A stretch of 64,000 bases of DNA from CAZXPG01 sp964643145. Its GTDB lineage: Bacteria; Pseudomonadota; Alphaproteobacteria; Rickettsiales; Arcanibacteraceae. Every line of letters begins with the position of its first letter. Position 1 is the first letter of the stretch. The notes below the pieces were generated by a model, which did no database searches, was not told the DNA's origin, and worked only from the letters and a program-made list of their open reading frames with translations. The translations under genes and the position numbers were made by a program. Location: assembly GCA_964643145.1 (NCBI GenBank), contig CAZXPG010000002.1:1-64000 (forward strand). Reading direction: 5' to 3'. This document shows positions 17,132-26,111 of the stretch, piece after piece.

Positions 17132-17266
17132 TACCCCCAGTTTGATGTAAACTTTACTTACATCAAACTGGTTTTATAAAATATTTACAAAAATCACGCT
17201 TTTTGTAAATATTTTCCAATATTCTGCCAACCAGGCATAAGCAAAGCTTATGCCTGGTTGAGGTTA
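17132..17266. repeat. Composite multi-hairpin palindromic element (copy 2, diverged)
   Basis: This 135-bp element fills the hslU-thrS spacer. It has three stems: CCCAGTTTGATGTAA with its complement at 17135-17171, AAAATATTTACAAAAA with its complement (about 17178-17215, loop TCACGC), and AACCAGGCATAAGC with its complement ending in GAGGTTA (about 17229-17266). The first and last stems have the same lengths as those in copy 1, but several base pairs are changed on both arms. The terminal GAGG at 17260-17263 lies 10 bp before the thrS start and may act as its ribosome-binding site. Confidence 0.75.
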
Positions 17267-17273
17267 TAATATT

Positions 17274-19205
17274 ATGTCCCTTGTCCTTGATAAAGAAAAA
17301 GTAACCCTTACCCTGCCGGATGGCAGCAGCAGGCAGTTTGATGGCCCAGTGACGGGCATAGAGCTGGCGGAAAGCATTGGTAGTGGCCTGGCGCGTGCCG
17401 CACTTGCCATAGCGGTTAATGGCCAGTTACAAGATTTATCATTGCCGATTACCGAAGATAGTGCGGTGAGCATTATTACTGGCAAAGACCCAGAAGGCTT
17501 AGAGATATTGCGCCATGATGCCGCTCATATTATGGCAGAAGCGGTGAAAGAACTCTATCCTGAAACCCAGGTGACGATTGGCCCCGCCATTGAAAATGGC
17601 TTCTATTACGATTTTGCCCGTGCGGTGCCCTTTACCCCAGAAGATCTCGACAAAATTGAGAAGCGCATGGTGGAAATTACCAAGCGGGATGAGAAAATCA
17701 CCCGTGAAGTATGGAAGCGTGAGGATGCAGTGGCGTTTTTTACCTCTATCGGTGAGCATTATAAGGCCGAGATTATTGCCTCTATTCCCCCAGGCGAAGA
17801 TGTAAGCCTCTATCGTCAGGGCGATTTTATTGATTTGTGTCGTGGCCCGCACGCACCCTCTACCAGCAAACTGAAAGCCTTTAAGTTGATGAAGCTGGCA
17901 GGTGCTTACTGGCGGGGTGATAGTAAAAACGCTATGCTGCAACGGATTTACGGCACGGCTTGGGCTGATGAAAAGCAACTGAAAGACTATCTGCACCGGC
18001 TGGAAGAGGCTGAACGGCGTGACCACCGGAAGATTGGCAAGGAAATGGATTTGTTCCATCTCCAGGAAGAAGCGGTGGGAATGGTGTTCTGGCATGATAA
18101 AGGCTGGACGCTTTATCGGTTGCTTGAGAATTATATCCGTCAGAAAATCCGCAAGAGTGGTTACACGGAAGTGAAAACCCCGCTGCTGGTCGATAGGTCG
18201 CTCTGGGAAGCCTCTGGCCACTGGGAAAAATTTGGCCATGCGATGTTTACCGCTGAATCGGAAGACCGCACGCTTGCATTAAAGCCGATGAACTGCCCTT
18301 GCCATGTGCAGATTTTCAAGCAGGGGGTGAAGAGTTACCGCGACTTGCCGTTGCGTATGGCAGAATTTGGTACCTGCCACCGCAATGAACCTTCCGGTTC
18401 GCTGCACGGCATTATGCGGGTGCGTGGCTTTACCCAGGATGATGCCCATATTTTTTGCACCGAAGACCAGATCACCAGTGAAACCATTGCTTTCTGCCAG
18501 TTATTGCAGGAAGTCTATGCGGCACTCGGCTTCACCCAGATTAAAGTGAAGTTTTCCGACCGGCCGGAAGTGCGGGCCGGAAGTGATGCTATCTGGGATA
18601 AAGCGGAAGCGTCGCTGAAAGCGGCGGTGGAAGCGGCGGGCCTCGGCTATAGCATGAACCCAGGCGAGGGGGCGTTCTATGGGCCGAAGCTTGAGTTTGT
18701 ATTGCAGGATGCGATAGGCCGTGACTGGCAGTGTGGCACGTTGCAGGTGGATTTTGTGCTTCCTGAGCGTCTTGATGCTTCCTATATTGGTGCCGATGGT
18801 GGAAAGCATAGACCGGTTATGCTGCACCGGGCGATACTGGGTACGTTCGAGCGTTTCATTGGCATTCTTATCGAGCAGTATGCGGGAAAATTCCCCCTCT
18901 GGCTTGCGCCCACCCAGGTGGTGGTGGCAACGGTCACCAATGAGGTGGATGATTATGCCAAAGCATTGCATGAGAAACTCTGCCAGGCAGGTATCCGGGC
19001 GGAACTTGATATCAGCAGCGAGAAGATAAGCTATAAAGTGCGTCAGCATATGCTGGCTAAAACACCCGTTGTGCTGGCCGTTGGGAAGAAAGAAGCGCAG
19101 GAGAATACAGCCTCGATGCGCAGAATAGGATCTGACAAGCAAGAAGTGCTTGCAGTTGAAAATATTTTGAATACACTAAAGAAAGAAGCGGCAATGCCGT
19201 TATAA
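17274..19205 (+). CDS. thrS: Threonyl-tRNA synthetase
   Basis: This 643-aa class II synthetase charges tRNA-Thr. It has an N-terminal TGS domain (about residues 1-65), an editing domain with HDAAHIMAEA, a catalytic core with KPMNCPCHVQIFK (zinc-binding Cys in motif 2 region) and FGTCHRNEPSGSLHG, then an anticodon-binding domain from about residue 540. thrS-infC order matches many bacteria. The start at 17274 follows the palindromic element directly, so any thrS leader must contain its hairpins. Confidence 0.96.
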   Translation: MSLVLDKEKVTLTLPDGSSRQFDGPVTGIELAESIGSGLARAALAIAVNGQLQDLSLPITEDSAVSIITGKDPEGLEILRHDAAHIMAEAVKELYPETQVTIGPAIENGFYYDFARAVPFTPEDLDKIEKRMVEITKRDEKITREVWKREDAVAFFTSIGEHYKAEIIASIPPGEDVSLYRQGDFIDLCRGPHAPSTSKLKAFKLMKLAGAYWRGDSKNAMLQRIYGTAWADEKQLKDYLHRLEEAERRDHRKIGKEMDLFHLQEEAVGMVFWHDKGWTLYRLLENYIRQKIRKSGYTEVKTPLLVDRSLWEASGHWEKFGHAMFTAESEDRTLALKPMNCPCHVQIFKQGVKSYRDLPLRMAEFGTCHRNEPSGSLHGIMRVRGFTQDDAHIFCTEDQITSETIAFCQLLQEVYAALGFTQIKVKFSDRPEVRAGSDAIWDKAEASLKAAVEAAGLGYSMNPGEGAFYGPKLEFVLQDAIGRDWQCGTLQVDFVLPERLDASYIGADGGKHRPVMLHRAILGTFERFIGILIEQYAGKFPLWLAPTQVVVATVTNEVDDYAKALHEKLCQAGIRAELDISSEKISYKVRQHMLAKTPVVLAVGKKEAQENTASMRRIGSDKQEVLAVENILNTLKKEAAMPL

Positions 19206-19251
19206 GAGGTGAGTGGGAGAATCCCCTCGCTCTAACAATTAACATTAATAC

Positions 19252-19267
19252 AAGGAGTTTCTAAATA
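19252..19267 (+). promoter_or_regulatory. infC ribosome-binding site and AUA initiation codon
   Basis: AAGGAG at 19252-19257 is spaced 7 nt from ATA at 19265-19267. An in-frame TAA immediately precedes the ATA, so initiation cannot lie further upstream. This is the expected arrangement for start-codon-based autoregulation by IF-3. Confidence 0.75.
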
Positions 19268-19792
19268 GCTACCCTTCCGCAAAAATCTGGTAAGTTTCCC
19301 CGCGCCAATGGTGAAATTGCCGCGCCCACTATCCGTTTGGTTGATCAGAACGGTGAGATGATAGGGATTGTTACGCTCAAAGAAGGCTTAAAGCTTGCTG
19401 CTGCGCAGGGGCTTGACCTGGTTGAGATTTCTCCTAACGCAGAACCGCCGGTATGCAAGATACTTGACTTTGGGAAGTTTAAGTTTGAGATCCAGAAGAA
19501 AGCTCATGATGCGCGCAAGAAGCAGCGTGTTGTTGAAATTAAGGAAATCAAACTTCGTCCGAATATTGGGCAAAATGATTATGAAGTCAAATTGCGCAGT
19601 GCATTCAAATTTATCCAGGAAGGTGATAAAGTGAAGGTGACGTTGCGCTTCCGTGGCAGGGAGATTACCCATCAGGATATTGGGCTCAGGCTGCTTGAAC
19701 GGATGCGTGATGATATGCAGGAGGTAACGAAGGTAGAGTTTTCCCCGCGTATGGAAGGAAAGCAAATGATGATGATTCTTGCACCAAAATAA
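19265..19792 (+). CDS. infC: Translation initiation factor IF-3 with an AUA start codon
   Basis: IF-3 binds the 30S subunit, blocks premature 50S joining and checks the start codon. Homology to the IF-3 N domain (GEIAAPTIRLVDQNGEMIG) begins well upstream of the first usual start, TTG at 19337. The reading frame extends back to a TAA stop at 19262-19264, and the only codon with a well-placed Shine-Dalgarno (AAGGAG, 19252-19257, 7 nt gap) is ATA at 19265. This gives 175 aa, the normal IF-3 length. Non-canonical starts (AUU in E. coli) let IF-3 autoregulate, so AUA here plausibly does the same. rpmI and rplT, which usually follow, are absent. Confidence 0.9.
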   Translation: MATLPQKSGKFPRANGEIAAPTIRLVDQNGEMIGIVTLKEGLKLAAAQGLDLVEISPNAEPPVCKILDFGKFKFEIQKKAHDARKKQRVVEIKEIKLRPNIGQNDYEVKLRSAFKFIQEGDKVKVTLRFRGREITHQDIGLRLLERMRDDMQEVTKVEFSPRMEGKQMMMILAPK

Positions 19793-19856
19793 TATGGTGA
19801 GGGAGCTCTGTTGCTGTGTGGCAGTAGTTCCCTTGCTTTATTCATGGTCTTCCTCT

Positions 19857-21638
19857 ATGAAAAAATTTCTCCTGATAGCGATAATGGGAGCCTTGCTTCT
19901 TGCAGGGATATTGATAGTTACGCCTGGCCTCTTTAATCTCAACCCCTATAAAGATATCATAAGCCGTAAAGTTAAAGACTATACAGGCCGTAGCCTTACC
20001 ATTAAAGGTAATTTGCGTGTGTCGTTTCTTCCGACATTAGCCGTGAAAGCAGAAGCGATTACCTTTGCGAATGCCCCCGATTTTTCTTCGCCTGATATGG
20101 TGCGCATCCCTGAGCTTGAGGTGCGCGTGAAGCTGCTGCCGCTGTTGAGAGGGCAGGTGATTATTGATGCGCTTGCCATGAAGAATCCTGTATTTTTTCT
20201 TGAGAAAAATACTAAAGGTGCCGCTAATTGGCAGTTTCCCCTATCTGCATCTAGCGGAGGAAAAGCTGCTGCTCCTGAGATGGGCGGTATGAAGCTGGCT
20301 TCCCCTTTTTCTATCCATCAACTGACGATGACCCATGCTACCCTCCATTATAAAGAAGGAGGGAACAGCATGATATTGGATGATCTTACGCTGGCCGCGG
20401 AGTTAAATGCAATAAGTGGCAGTGCAAGGTTGGACGTAAAAATGCATTATGCCGGTAAGCCACTGAGTGCTGTGGCCAAGATTGAGAATATGGAGAGTTT
20501 GCTTAATGGTACTGCTACCGCAGGCAGGCTGGAAGGCACCTATGGAGAGCGGAAATTCTCCCTTGGGGCGGATAAGCTCATATGGGAAGGAAAGAGGGTT
20601 GCGCTTCCCGCGATGACGGCGGTGGTGGATGATATCCACACTAAGGGGAGCGTTGCACTGGATGTTACAGGCGAGCGACCCGTCCTGAAGGCTGTGTTTG
20701 ACGTGGGGCCGATTGACGTGAATAACTATATGCCGCAAGTGTCACCGGCGAAGCGGCCAGAAGCCCCTGCTTCCCCGGCGCAGCACTGGGGGGATACGCC
20801 ATTGAACCTGGCATGGGTCAAAAAATATAATGCAACGCTCCAGCTTCATATGCAGGCCATAAAATTACGTGCAGTGTATATTAAAAAAAGCAATATAAAT
20901 CTGGTGCTTAATGATGGTGTATTGCGGGTTTCAGCTAGTGATGCACGATTATATGATGGTGTAGGAAATGTAACCGCTATAGTGGATATGGCATCGCAGC
21001 CTATGCCTGTCGTGGAAGCGGATATTGCTGTTAGCCATATGAATGCCGGACAGTTCCTAAAAGAGGTGGCCTCGTTCAAACAGCTTGAAGGCGTTGTTGA
21101 TACGAAAATGACGCTTTCCACGCGGGGAAGAACGGTGAAGGAAATGGTAAGTGCGCTCAGTGGCAAAGGCATTGTGAGTGTGCGTAACGGCGCGCTGCGT
21201 GGTATGAATCTTTCGCTACCGCCTGAGAAAGTAACATCGCTGATGAAGACGGTGTATAATAAGGAAGAGCACACGGCATTTGACAGTGCTTCCGCCAGTT
21301 TCACTATTGCCAGCGGTATTGTGAGCAATGATGACTTGCTGATCCACACACCACTCACTGATATTCATGGCACCGGCACGATTGATCTGCCGAATGACCA
21401 ACTGCATTACCGCCTGATACCTGCGCAAACAAGTGCAGTGCTGGGGGGGAAGAAGCTGGTTATCCTGGTAGAGGGCAGTATTAATGACCCTAAGATGACC
21501 GTGGATGTATCGCAGCTTATTCCAAAGAGTAAAGAGGAAGCAAAAGAAGCCCTTGACGCCATAAGAGGGCTGCGCAAAAATAAGAAAATGAAAGAAGAGC
21601 TGAACAAGCTGCGAGGAATCCTGGATAATGTGCATTAG
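19857..21638 (+). CDS. AsmA family protein
   Basis: From ATG 19857 (MKKFLLIAIMGALLLAGIL) this is a 593-aa protein with an N-terminal membrane anchor and a long beta-rich periplasmic region. It matches AsmA/TamB-like proteins: FNLNPYKDIISRKVKDYTGR and LTIKGNLRVSFLPTLAVKAE at the N-terminus, and a C-terminal block with KGIVSVRNGALRGMNL and THIDLPNDQLHYRL-like segments. AsmA proteins are implicated in lipid transport and outer-membrane biogenesis. An upstream in-frame ATG at 19794 would put extra Cys-rich residues ahead of the membrane segment and looks less likely. It precedes the LapA-like and rodA genes. Confidence 0.85.
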   Translation: MKKFLLIAIMGALLLAGILIVTPGLFNLNPYKDIISRKVKDYTGRSLTIKGNLRVSFLPTLAVKAEAITFANAPDFSSPDMVRIPELEVRVKLLPLLRGQVIIDALAMKNPVFFLEKNTKGAANWQFPLSASSGGKAAAPEMGGMKLASPFSIHQLTMTHATLHYKEGGNSMILDDLTLAAELNAISGSARLDVKMHYAGKPLSAVAKIENMESLLNGTATAGRLEGTYGERKFSLGADKLIWEGKRVALPAMTAVVDDIHTKGSVALDVTGERPVLKAVFDVGPIDVNNYMPQVSPAKRPEAPASPAQHWGDTPLNLAWVKKYNATLQLHMQAIKLRAVYIKKSNINLVLNDGVLRVSASDARLYDGVGNVTAIVDMASQPMPVVEADIAVSHMNAGQFLKEVASFKQLEGVVDTKMTLSTRGRTVKEMVSALSGKGIVSVRNGALRGMNLSLPPEKVTSLMKTVYNKEEHTAFDSASASFTIASGIVSNDDLLIHTPLTDIHGTGTIDLPNDQLHYRLIPAQTSAVLGGKKLVILVEGSINDPKMTVDVSQLIPKSKEEAKEALDAIRGLRKNKKMKEELNKLRGILDNVH

Positions 21639-21659
21639 GCCTCTAGGAGAGGATGCGAT

Positions 21660-21962
21660 ATGAAGATAGTGAAATGGGCACTCATTGCCGTAATGAGTGG
21701 TATATTAGTGGCATTTGCGCTGGCCAATCGGGCGCAAATGACCCTTACCTTGTTTCCTCTACCATTTGAGATGGATATTCCGGTATTCTTGCTGATATTT
21801 ATCGCCGTGATACTGGGGCTATTGTTGGGGGGGGTGGCGTGTTTATCATATGCGCTTGCCTGCCTGAATAAGGCGCGGGTACAGGCTGCGCGTGTGGCGG
21901 CTTTAGAGCAGGAAGTAGCCGCACTCAAAATAGCCGCACGTATTATTGAACCTGCATCCTAA
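21660..21962 (+). CDS. lapA: LapA/DUF1049 family membrane protein
   Basis: This 100-aa protein has two transmembrane segments (about residues 4-22 and 40-65) and a short cytoplasmic coiled tail (AARVAALEQEVAALK). The arrangement and the FALANRAQMTLTLFPLPFE segment fit the LapA domain (DUF1049), which in enterobacteria works with LapB in controlling LPS synthesis through FtsH/LpxC. No lapB is nearby. It lies 21 bp after the AsmA-like gene and 12 bp before rodA. Confidence 0.7.
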   Translation: MKIVKWALIAVMSGILVAFALANRAQMTLTLFPLPFEMDIPVFLLIFIAVILGLLLGGVACLSYALACLNKARVQAARVAALEQEVAALKIAARIIEPAS

Positions 21963-21974
21963 CCGGATGAAACT

Positions 21975-23108
21975 ATGACAATCCACACGTCAAGCTGTGA
22001 TAGTATCACCGGAAAGATAGCACGCCTTCCCTGGTTCCTCCTGTTTTTAATTAGCTTTACCGCAACCATTGGTTTTTCCCTGATGTATTCAGCGGCACAA
22101 GGGCATTTCCAGCCCTGGGCGTTCAGGCAGGTAGTGCATTTTTCTGTTTTTCTGCCAGTAATGCTGGTGATTGCCCTGGTTGATATTAAGCTGTTGTTTC
22201 GTTATGCTTATGTGCCCTATGTGATGGTGCTCTTGTTGCTGGTGGTGGTGGAGATATCCGGCCATACGGCGATGGGGGCCACACGCTGGGTCAATCTGGG
22301 GTCATTTAAACTGCAACCGTCAGAATTAATGAAAATATCGTTGGTTTTTGCCTTGGCGCGTTATTTTCATTCGATATCGCTGGAAGAAATTGGTAAACCG
22401 CTCGTGTTGGTTCCGCCTCTCTTCATGGTGCTTGTGCCCTTTGCGCTCATCATGAAACAGCCAGATTTGGGAACGGCCACTATCCTGTTGCTGGTAGGTG
22501 GGGCAATGTTTTTTATGGCAGGGGTACGATTATGGAAATTTGCTTTGGTGATTGGTGCCGGGCTTTCGGCATTGCCGGTGCTATGGCACTTCATGCATGA
22601 TTATCAGAGACAGCGGGTGATTACCTTCCTGCACCCAGAAAAAGACCCGCTTGGGGCTGGGTATAACATTCTACAATCAAAAATTGCCATAGGGTCGGGT
22701 GGTTTTGCTGGTAAAGGCTTGCTGCATGGCAGCCAGAGCCAGTTGAATTTTCTGCCAGAACATCAGACCGATTTTATTTTCACCATGCTAGCAGAAGAGC
22801 TTGGCTTTGCTGGCGGCTCGCTGATTTTGCTATTATACACGTTGATTATTGGGTATGGTATCTTAATTGCGCTAACCAGCCGTAACCAGTTTGGCCGCTT
22901 GCTGGCGATTGGAGCAATCACCATTTTCTTTGTGCATGTGTTTGTCAATATGGGGATGGTGATGGGCATGTTGCCGGTAGTGGGGGCACCGTTGCCGCTG
23001 CTTTCCTATGGTGGCACTATTATGATGACGATCCTGATAGGGTTTGGTGTGCTGATTAATGTGCATATCCACAAGGATACAGTCATCAAACGGGGCGGGG
23101 TATTATAG
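21975..23108 (+). CDS. rodA: Rod shape-determining protein RodA (SEDS glycosyltransferase)
   Basis: This 377-aa polytopic SEDS protein polymerises lipid II during cell elongation together with PBP2. Family motifs are LGSFKLQPSELMKI, KQPDLGTATILL, AIGSGGFAGKGLLHGSQSQL, LPEHQTDFIFTMLAEELGF, and MGMLPVVGAPLPLLSYGGT. The GSQSQLNFLPEHQTDFIF form favours RodA over FtsW. mrdA/mreBCD are not adjacent. Its 3' end overlaps the convergent ybgC gene by 6 bp. Confidence 0.92.
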   Translation: MTIHTSSCDSITGKIARLPWFLLFLISFTATIGFSLMYSAAQGHFQPWAFRQVVHFSVFLPVMLVIALVDIKLLFRYAYVPYVMVLLLLVVVEISGHTAMGATRWVNLGSFKLQPSELMKISLVFALARYFHSISLEEIGKPLVLVPPLFMVLVPFALIMKQPDLGTATILLLVGGAMFFMAGVRLWKFALVIGAGLSALPVLWHFMHDYQRQRVITFLHPEKDPLGAGYNILQSKIAIGSGGFAGKGLLHGSQSQLNFLPEHQTDFIFTMLAEELGFAGGSLILLLYTLIIGYGILIALTSRNQFGRLLAIGAITIFFVHVFVNMGMVMGMLPVVGAPLPLLSYGGTIMMTILIGFGVLINVHIHKDTVIKRGGVL

Positions 23109-23495
23109 GGCCAGCCGTATCTTCTCGGGTAGTCGCACAGGTTTTAAGCTAACGCTGCTCACAGCAACAACCAGCACCTTCAGCCGCACCAGCATTTGCT
23201 CACCCTTCATAATCTGCTGTTCCATTGCCAGTGATGCACCACCTACGGTGGTGATAGTTGTATGTGCGGTGATGATATCATCCAGCCTTGCCGGGGCAAG
23301 ATAATCGGCTTCCACTTTTCGCACGACAAAACAGAGTTTCTCTTGTTCAAGCAATAAAGATTGGTCAATGCCGCGTTGCCGCAAATATTCGGTGCGGGCG
23401 CGCTCGGCAAATTTCAGATAATTGGCATAATACACCACTCCGCCTGCATCAGTATCTTCGTAGTAAATGCGGAAATCATGCTGGCGTTGTGTCAT
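23103..23495 (-). CDS. ybgC: Acyl-CoA thioesterase YbgC (Tol-Pal associated)
   Basis: This 130-aa hotdog-fold thioesterase carries the signature YEDTDAGGVVYYANYLKFAERARTE-type segment, with the catalytic Asp in DTDAGG (about residue 16). In many Proteobacteria ybgC leads the tol-pal genes. Here it instead follows ruvB with a 4-bp overlap, and tolQRAB are not in the window; ruvB-ybgC adjacency with tol genes downstream is seen in other Alphaproteobacteria. Confidence 0.9.
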   Translation of the reverse strand: MTQRQHDFRIYYEDTDAGGVVYYANYLKFAERARTEYLRQRGIDQSLLLEQEKLCFVVRKVEADYLAPARLDDIITAHTTITTVGGASLAMEQQIMKGEQMLVRLKVLVVAVSSVSLKPVRLPEKIRLAL

Positions 23496-24523
23496 TCTTC
23501 TGGCTCCAGGAAATTGAGTTGCGGGCTAAATATTCTTGGAGGTGGTAGGCCAATATGGGTAAATGCCTGGGCGGTAAGTTGTCTGCCGCGAGGAGTGCGT
23601 TGCAAAAATCCCTGTTGCAGCAGATAAGGCTCGATGGTTTCCTCCAGTGAGTCGCGCTGCTCGGAAAGCCCGGCGGCAATGGTTTCAATCCCGACTGGCC
23701 CACCAGCGTAATGCTCGGCAATAAAGCGCAAATAACGGTGATCGTTGCTATCTAACCCTAACTGGTCTACTTCCAGCCGCTGTAATGACCTATCGGCAAT
23801 GGAACCAGTAATGGCACTATGCTTGGCCACGGTGGCAAAATCGCGCACACGTTTCAACAGCCGCAGGGCAATACGGGGCGTGCCACGTGAACGGCGGGCA
23901 ATTTCTTCGGCACCATCAGGGGTAATAGCAATTTTTAAGATAGCAGCACCACGGTTAATCACCGTGTGTAGCTCATCGCTTGTATAGAAATTGAGGCGTA
24001 AGGGGATGCCGAAACGGTCGCGTAACGGGTTGGTAAGTAAGCCAAGCCGGGTTGTTGCCCCCACCAGCGTGAAGGGAGGCAAATCAATGCGTACAGTACG
24101 CGCAGCCGGGCCTTCGCCGATAATCAAATCCAGCGTGAAATCCTCCATGGCCGGATAGAGCACTTCCTCAATGGCGGTGTTTAAGCGGTGGATTTCGTCA
24201 ATAAATAACACATCACCACGCTCGAGATTGGTGAGTAGTGCGGCTAAATCACCTGTTTTGGTGATAACAGGCCCGGCAGTGGTTTTGATACTAACGCCCA
24301 TTTCATGCGCAATAATCTGTGCAAGGGTGGTTTTACCAAGCCCTGGCGGGCCGTGCAATAATACATGGTCAAGTGCTTCTCCTCGATTGCGTGCGGCTGC
24401 AATAAAAATGCGCAGGTTCTCTTTCGCCTGCTCCTGGCCAATGAAATCATCAAGCCGCGCTGGGCGGAGATGGGCTTCACTTCCATCATCTTCCTGTTTA
24501 TGGCCGCGAATAAAAGAACTCAT
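23492..24523 (-). CDS. ruvB: Holliday junction branch migration ATPase RuvB
   Basis: This 343-aa AAA+ motor drives branch migration with RuvA. Walker A is GPPGLGKT (58-65), Walker B FIDEIHRL, sensor 1 is LVGATTRLGLL, and the C-terminal winged helix contains GPVGIETIAAGLSE and YLLQQGFLQRTPRGR. It overlaps ruvA by 4 bp. ruvC is not adjacent, although in many Alphaproteobacteria it precedes ruvA. Confidence 0.96.
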   Translation of the reverse strand: MSSFIRGHKQEDDGSEAHLRPARLDDFIGQEQAKENLRIFIAAARNRGEALDHVLLHGPPGLGKTTLAQIIAHEMGVSIKTTAGPVITKTGDLAALLTNLERGDVLFIDEIHRLNTAIEEVLYPAMEDFTLDLIIGEGPAARTVRIDLPPFTLVGATTRLGLLTNPLRDRFGIPLRLNFYTSDELHTVINRGAAILKIAITPDGAEEIARRSRGTPRIALRLLKRVRDFATVAKHSAITGSIADRSLQRLEVDQLGLDSNDHRYLRFIAEHYAGGPVGIETIAAGLSEQRDSLEETIEPYLLQQGFLQRTPRGRQLTAQAFTHIGLPPPRIFSPQLNFLEPEE

Positions 24524-25113
24524 GCGCTTAATATTTTCAGTGCCTTACGGATAAGTTCGCTGATGCCAAGTGTGGCATCTTCCGCCAGCAACCGGTTGAT
24601 AATGCTATAGGCTTCGCTGCGGCTATAGCCAAGGTTGGTGAGGGCGGAAACCGCATCGGCCGCCGCGCTGTTGTCGGCTATGGCAGAAGCAGCTATGGGA
24701 AGGAATGCTTCCTCTACCGATTTATCTTTCAATTCCACCAATATCCGTTCGGCAAGCCTTGCCCCCACACCATTTGCTTGAGTGAAGGCGGCTTTGTCTT
24801 TGCTGGCAATAGCGGCACTGATATGGGCAGGGGAAAGGGCACTTAAAATCGCCAACGCCACCCGTGACCCTACGCCCTTGACGGTGGTAAGCAGGCGGAA
24901 CCAGTCGCGTTCGGCACTATCCTTGAAGCCATAAAGATGAATATGGTCTTCCCGCACATGGGTTTCAATGACTAGCGAGGCAGCTTCACCCGTGCTAGGC
25001 AGTGCCTGCAGGGTCTTAGCAGAACAGAAGACAATATAGCCAACGCCAGACACATCCAGAAGAATGGAGTCTTTATCAATCGTGTCTATAATGCCCTTTA
25101 GTTTGCCAATCAT
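24520..25113 (-). CDS. ruvA: Holliday junction DNA helicase subunit RuvA
   Basis: This 197-aa protein has the OB fold at the N-terminus (MIGKLKGIIDTI), two HhH motifs (about 70-130: LTTVKGVGSRVALAILSAL, ANGVGARLAERILVEL) and a C-terminal RuvB-binding domain. The start is placed at 25113, because the family begins with MIGxLxG; upstream codons run into the palindrome at 25116-25160. Confidence 0.95.
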   Translation of the reverse strand: MIGKLKGIIDTIDKDSILLDVSGVGYIVFCSAKTLQALPSTGEAASLVIETHVREDHIHLYGFKDSAERDWFRLLTTVKGVGSRVALAILSALSPAHISAAIASKDKAAFTQANGVGARLAERILVELKDKSVEEAFLPIAASAIADNSAAADAVSALTNLGYSRSEAYSIINRLLAEDATLGISELIRKALKILSA

Positions 25114-25115
25114 AT

Positions 25116-25160
25116 TAACCTCAATTTGGGATAAACTTTGTTTATCCCACACTGATATTA
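25116..25160. repeat. Diverged copy of the AACCTC palindrome before ruvA
   Basis: The stem TGGGATAAAC/GTTTATCCCA is perfect, with the outer arms TAACCTCAATT and its partner only partly complementary. Relative to the main family the inner pairs differ on both arms, so pairing is retained. It sits between the trxB stop (25163) and the ruvA start (25113) on the same strand. Confidence 0.7.
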
Positions 25161-25162
25161 TA

Positions 25163-26107
25163 TTACTCTTCGCTGGCCAGCAGTTTTTCTGCTTCCAGTG
25201 CTGCCATGCAACCACTGCCGGCGGCTGTTACAGCCTGGCGGTAGATTTTATCCTGCACATCCCCTGCTGCAAATACGCCAACAATATTGGTGGCGGTGCT
25301 GCGCGGAGCGGTGATAATATAACCATCACTATCCGTATCTATCACACCACGGAAAAGGGCAGTGTTTGGGGTGTGGCCAATGGCAATGAAAATGCCATCG
25401 ACGTTAATATGCTGGATTTCGCCATTATTTACATCCTTCAGCCGCGCTCCCGTAACGCTGGGCGGCTCTTCTGTTCCCACCACTTCTTCCAGTATATGAT
25501 CCCAGATGATACGGATTTTGGGATGTTTAAACAAGCGTTCCTGTAACACTTTCTCAGCGCGTAGGGTGTTTTTACGGTGCACCAGTGTGACCTTGCTGGC
25601 ATGGTTGGTGAGATAGAGTGCTTCTTCCACAGCACTGTTACCGCCGCCTATCACCATCACTTCTTTGTTCCTGAAAAAGAACCCGTCACAGGTGGCGCAA
25701 CCGGACACGCCAAAACCCTGGAATTTGCTCTCACTTGGCAGCCCCAGCCAGCGTGCTTGCGCACCGGTGGCAATGATTAAGGTGTCAGCAATATACGTGT
25801 CTCCCGATTCTCCCACGCAGGTGAAAGGGCGTTTGCTCAAGTCAACTTCCTTGATATGGTCGTAAATCAGTTGCGAGCCAACATGCTCGGCTTGTTTTTC
25901 CATCTGCTCCATCAGCCAAGGGCCTTGAATGGCTTCAGCAAAACCAGGGAAATTTTCCACCTCGGTAGTAATGCTCAGTTGCCCACCGGGCTGCATGCCA
26001 CGTACCAGAATAGGAGAAAGATTGGCGCGTGCAGCATAAATAGCGGCTGTGCATCCTGCGGGACCAGAACCAAGAATAAGAACTTTGCTGTGATGAGTCG
26101 ATGACAT
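25163..26107 (-). CDS. trxB: Thioredoxin reductase
   Basis: This 314-aa flavoenzyme reduces thioredoxin with NADPH. It has the FAD motif GSGPAGCTAAIYAARA, redox pair Cys137-Ala-Thr-Cys140, the NADPH motif GGGNSAVEEALYL, and the C-terminal FAD contact GVFAAGDVQDKIYRQA. It lies downstream of the peroxiredoxin gene in the same direction, so the two may form an antioxidant pair. Confidence 0.95.
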   Translation of the reverse strand: MSSTHHSKVLILGSGPAGCTAAIYAARANLSPILVRGMQPGGQLSITTEVENFPGFAEAIQGPWLMEQMEKQAEHVGSQLIYDHIKEVDLSKRPFTCVGESGDTYIADTLIIATGAQARWLGLPSESKFQGFGVSGCATCDGFFFRNKEVMVIGGGNSAVEEALYLTNHASKVTLVHRKNTLRAEKVLQERLFKHPKIRIIWDHILEEVVGTEEPPSVTGARLKDVNNGEIQHINVDGIFIAIGHTPNTALFRGVIDTDSDGYIITAPRSTATNIVGVFAAGDVQDKIYRQAVTAAGSGCMAALEAEKLLASEE

Positions 26108-26111
26108 GGCT

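Noticed and set aside
17132..17266. T-box or E. coli-type thrS operator
   Set aside because: No T-box sequence or clear Thr-anticodon-like loop is visible; the hairpins fit the dispersed repeat family instead.
24520..25215. Longer RuvA with 34 extra N-terminal residues
   Set aside because: The extension translates the palindrome and part of the trxB 3' end; the family begins at MIGKLKG (25113).
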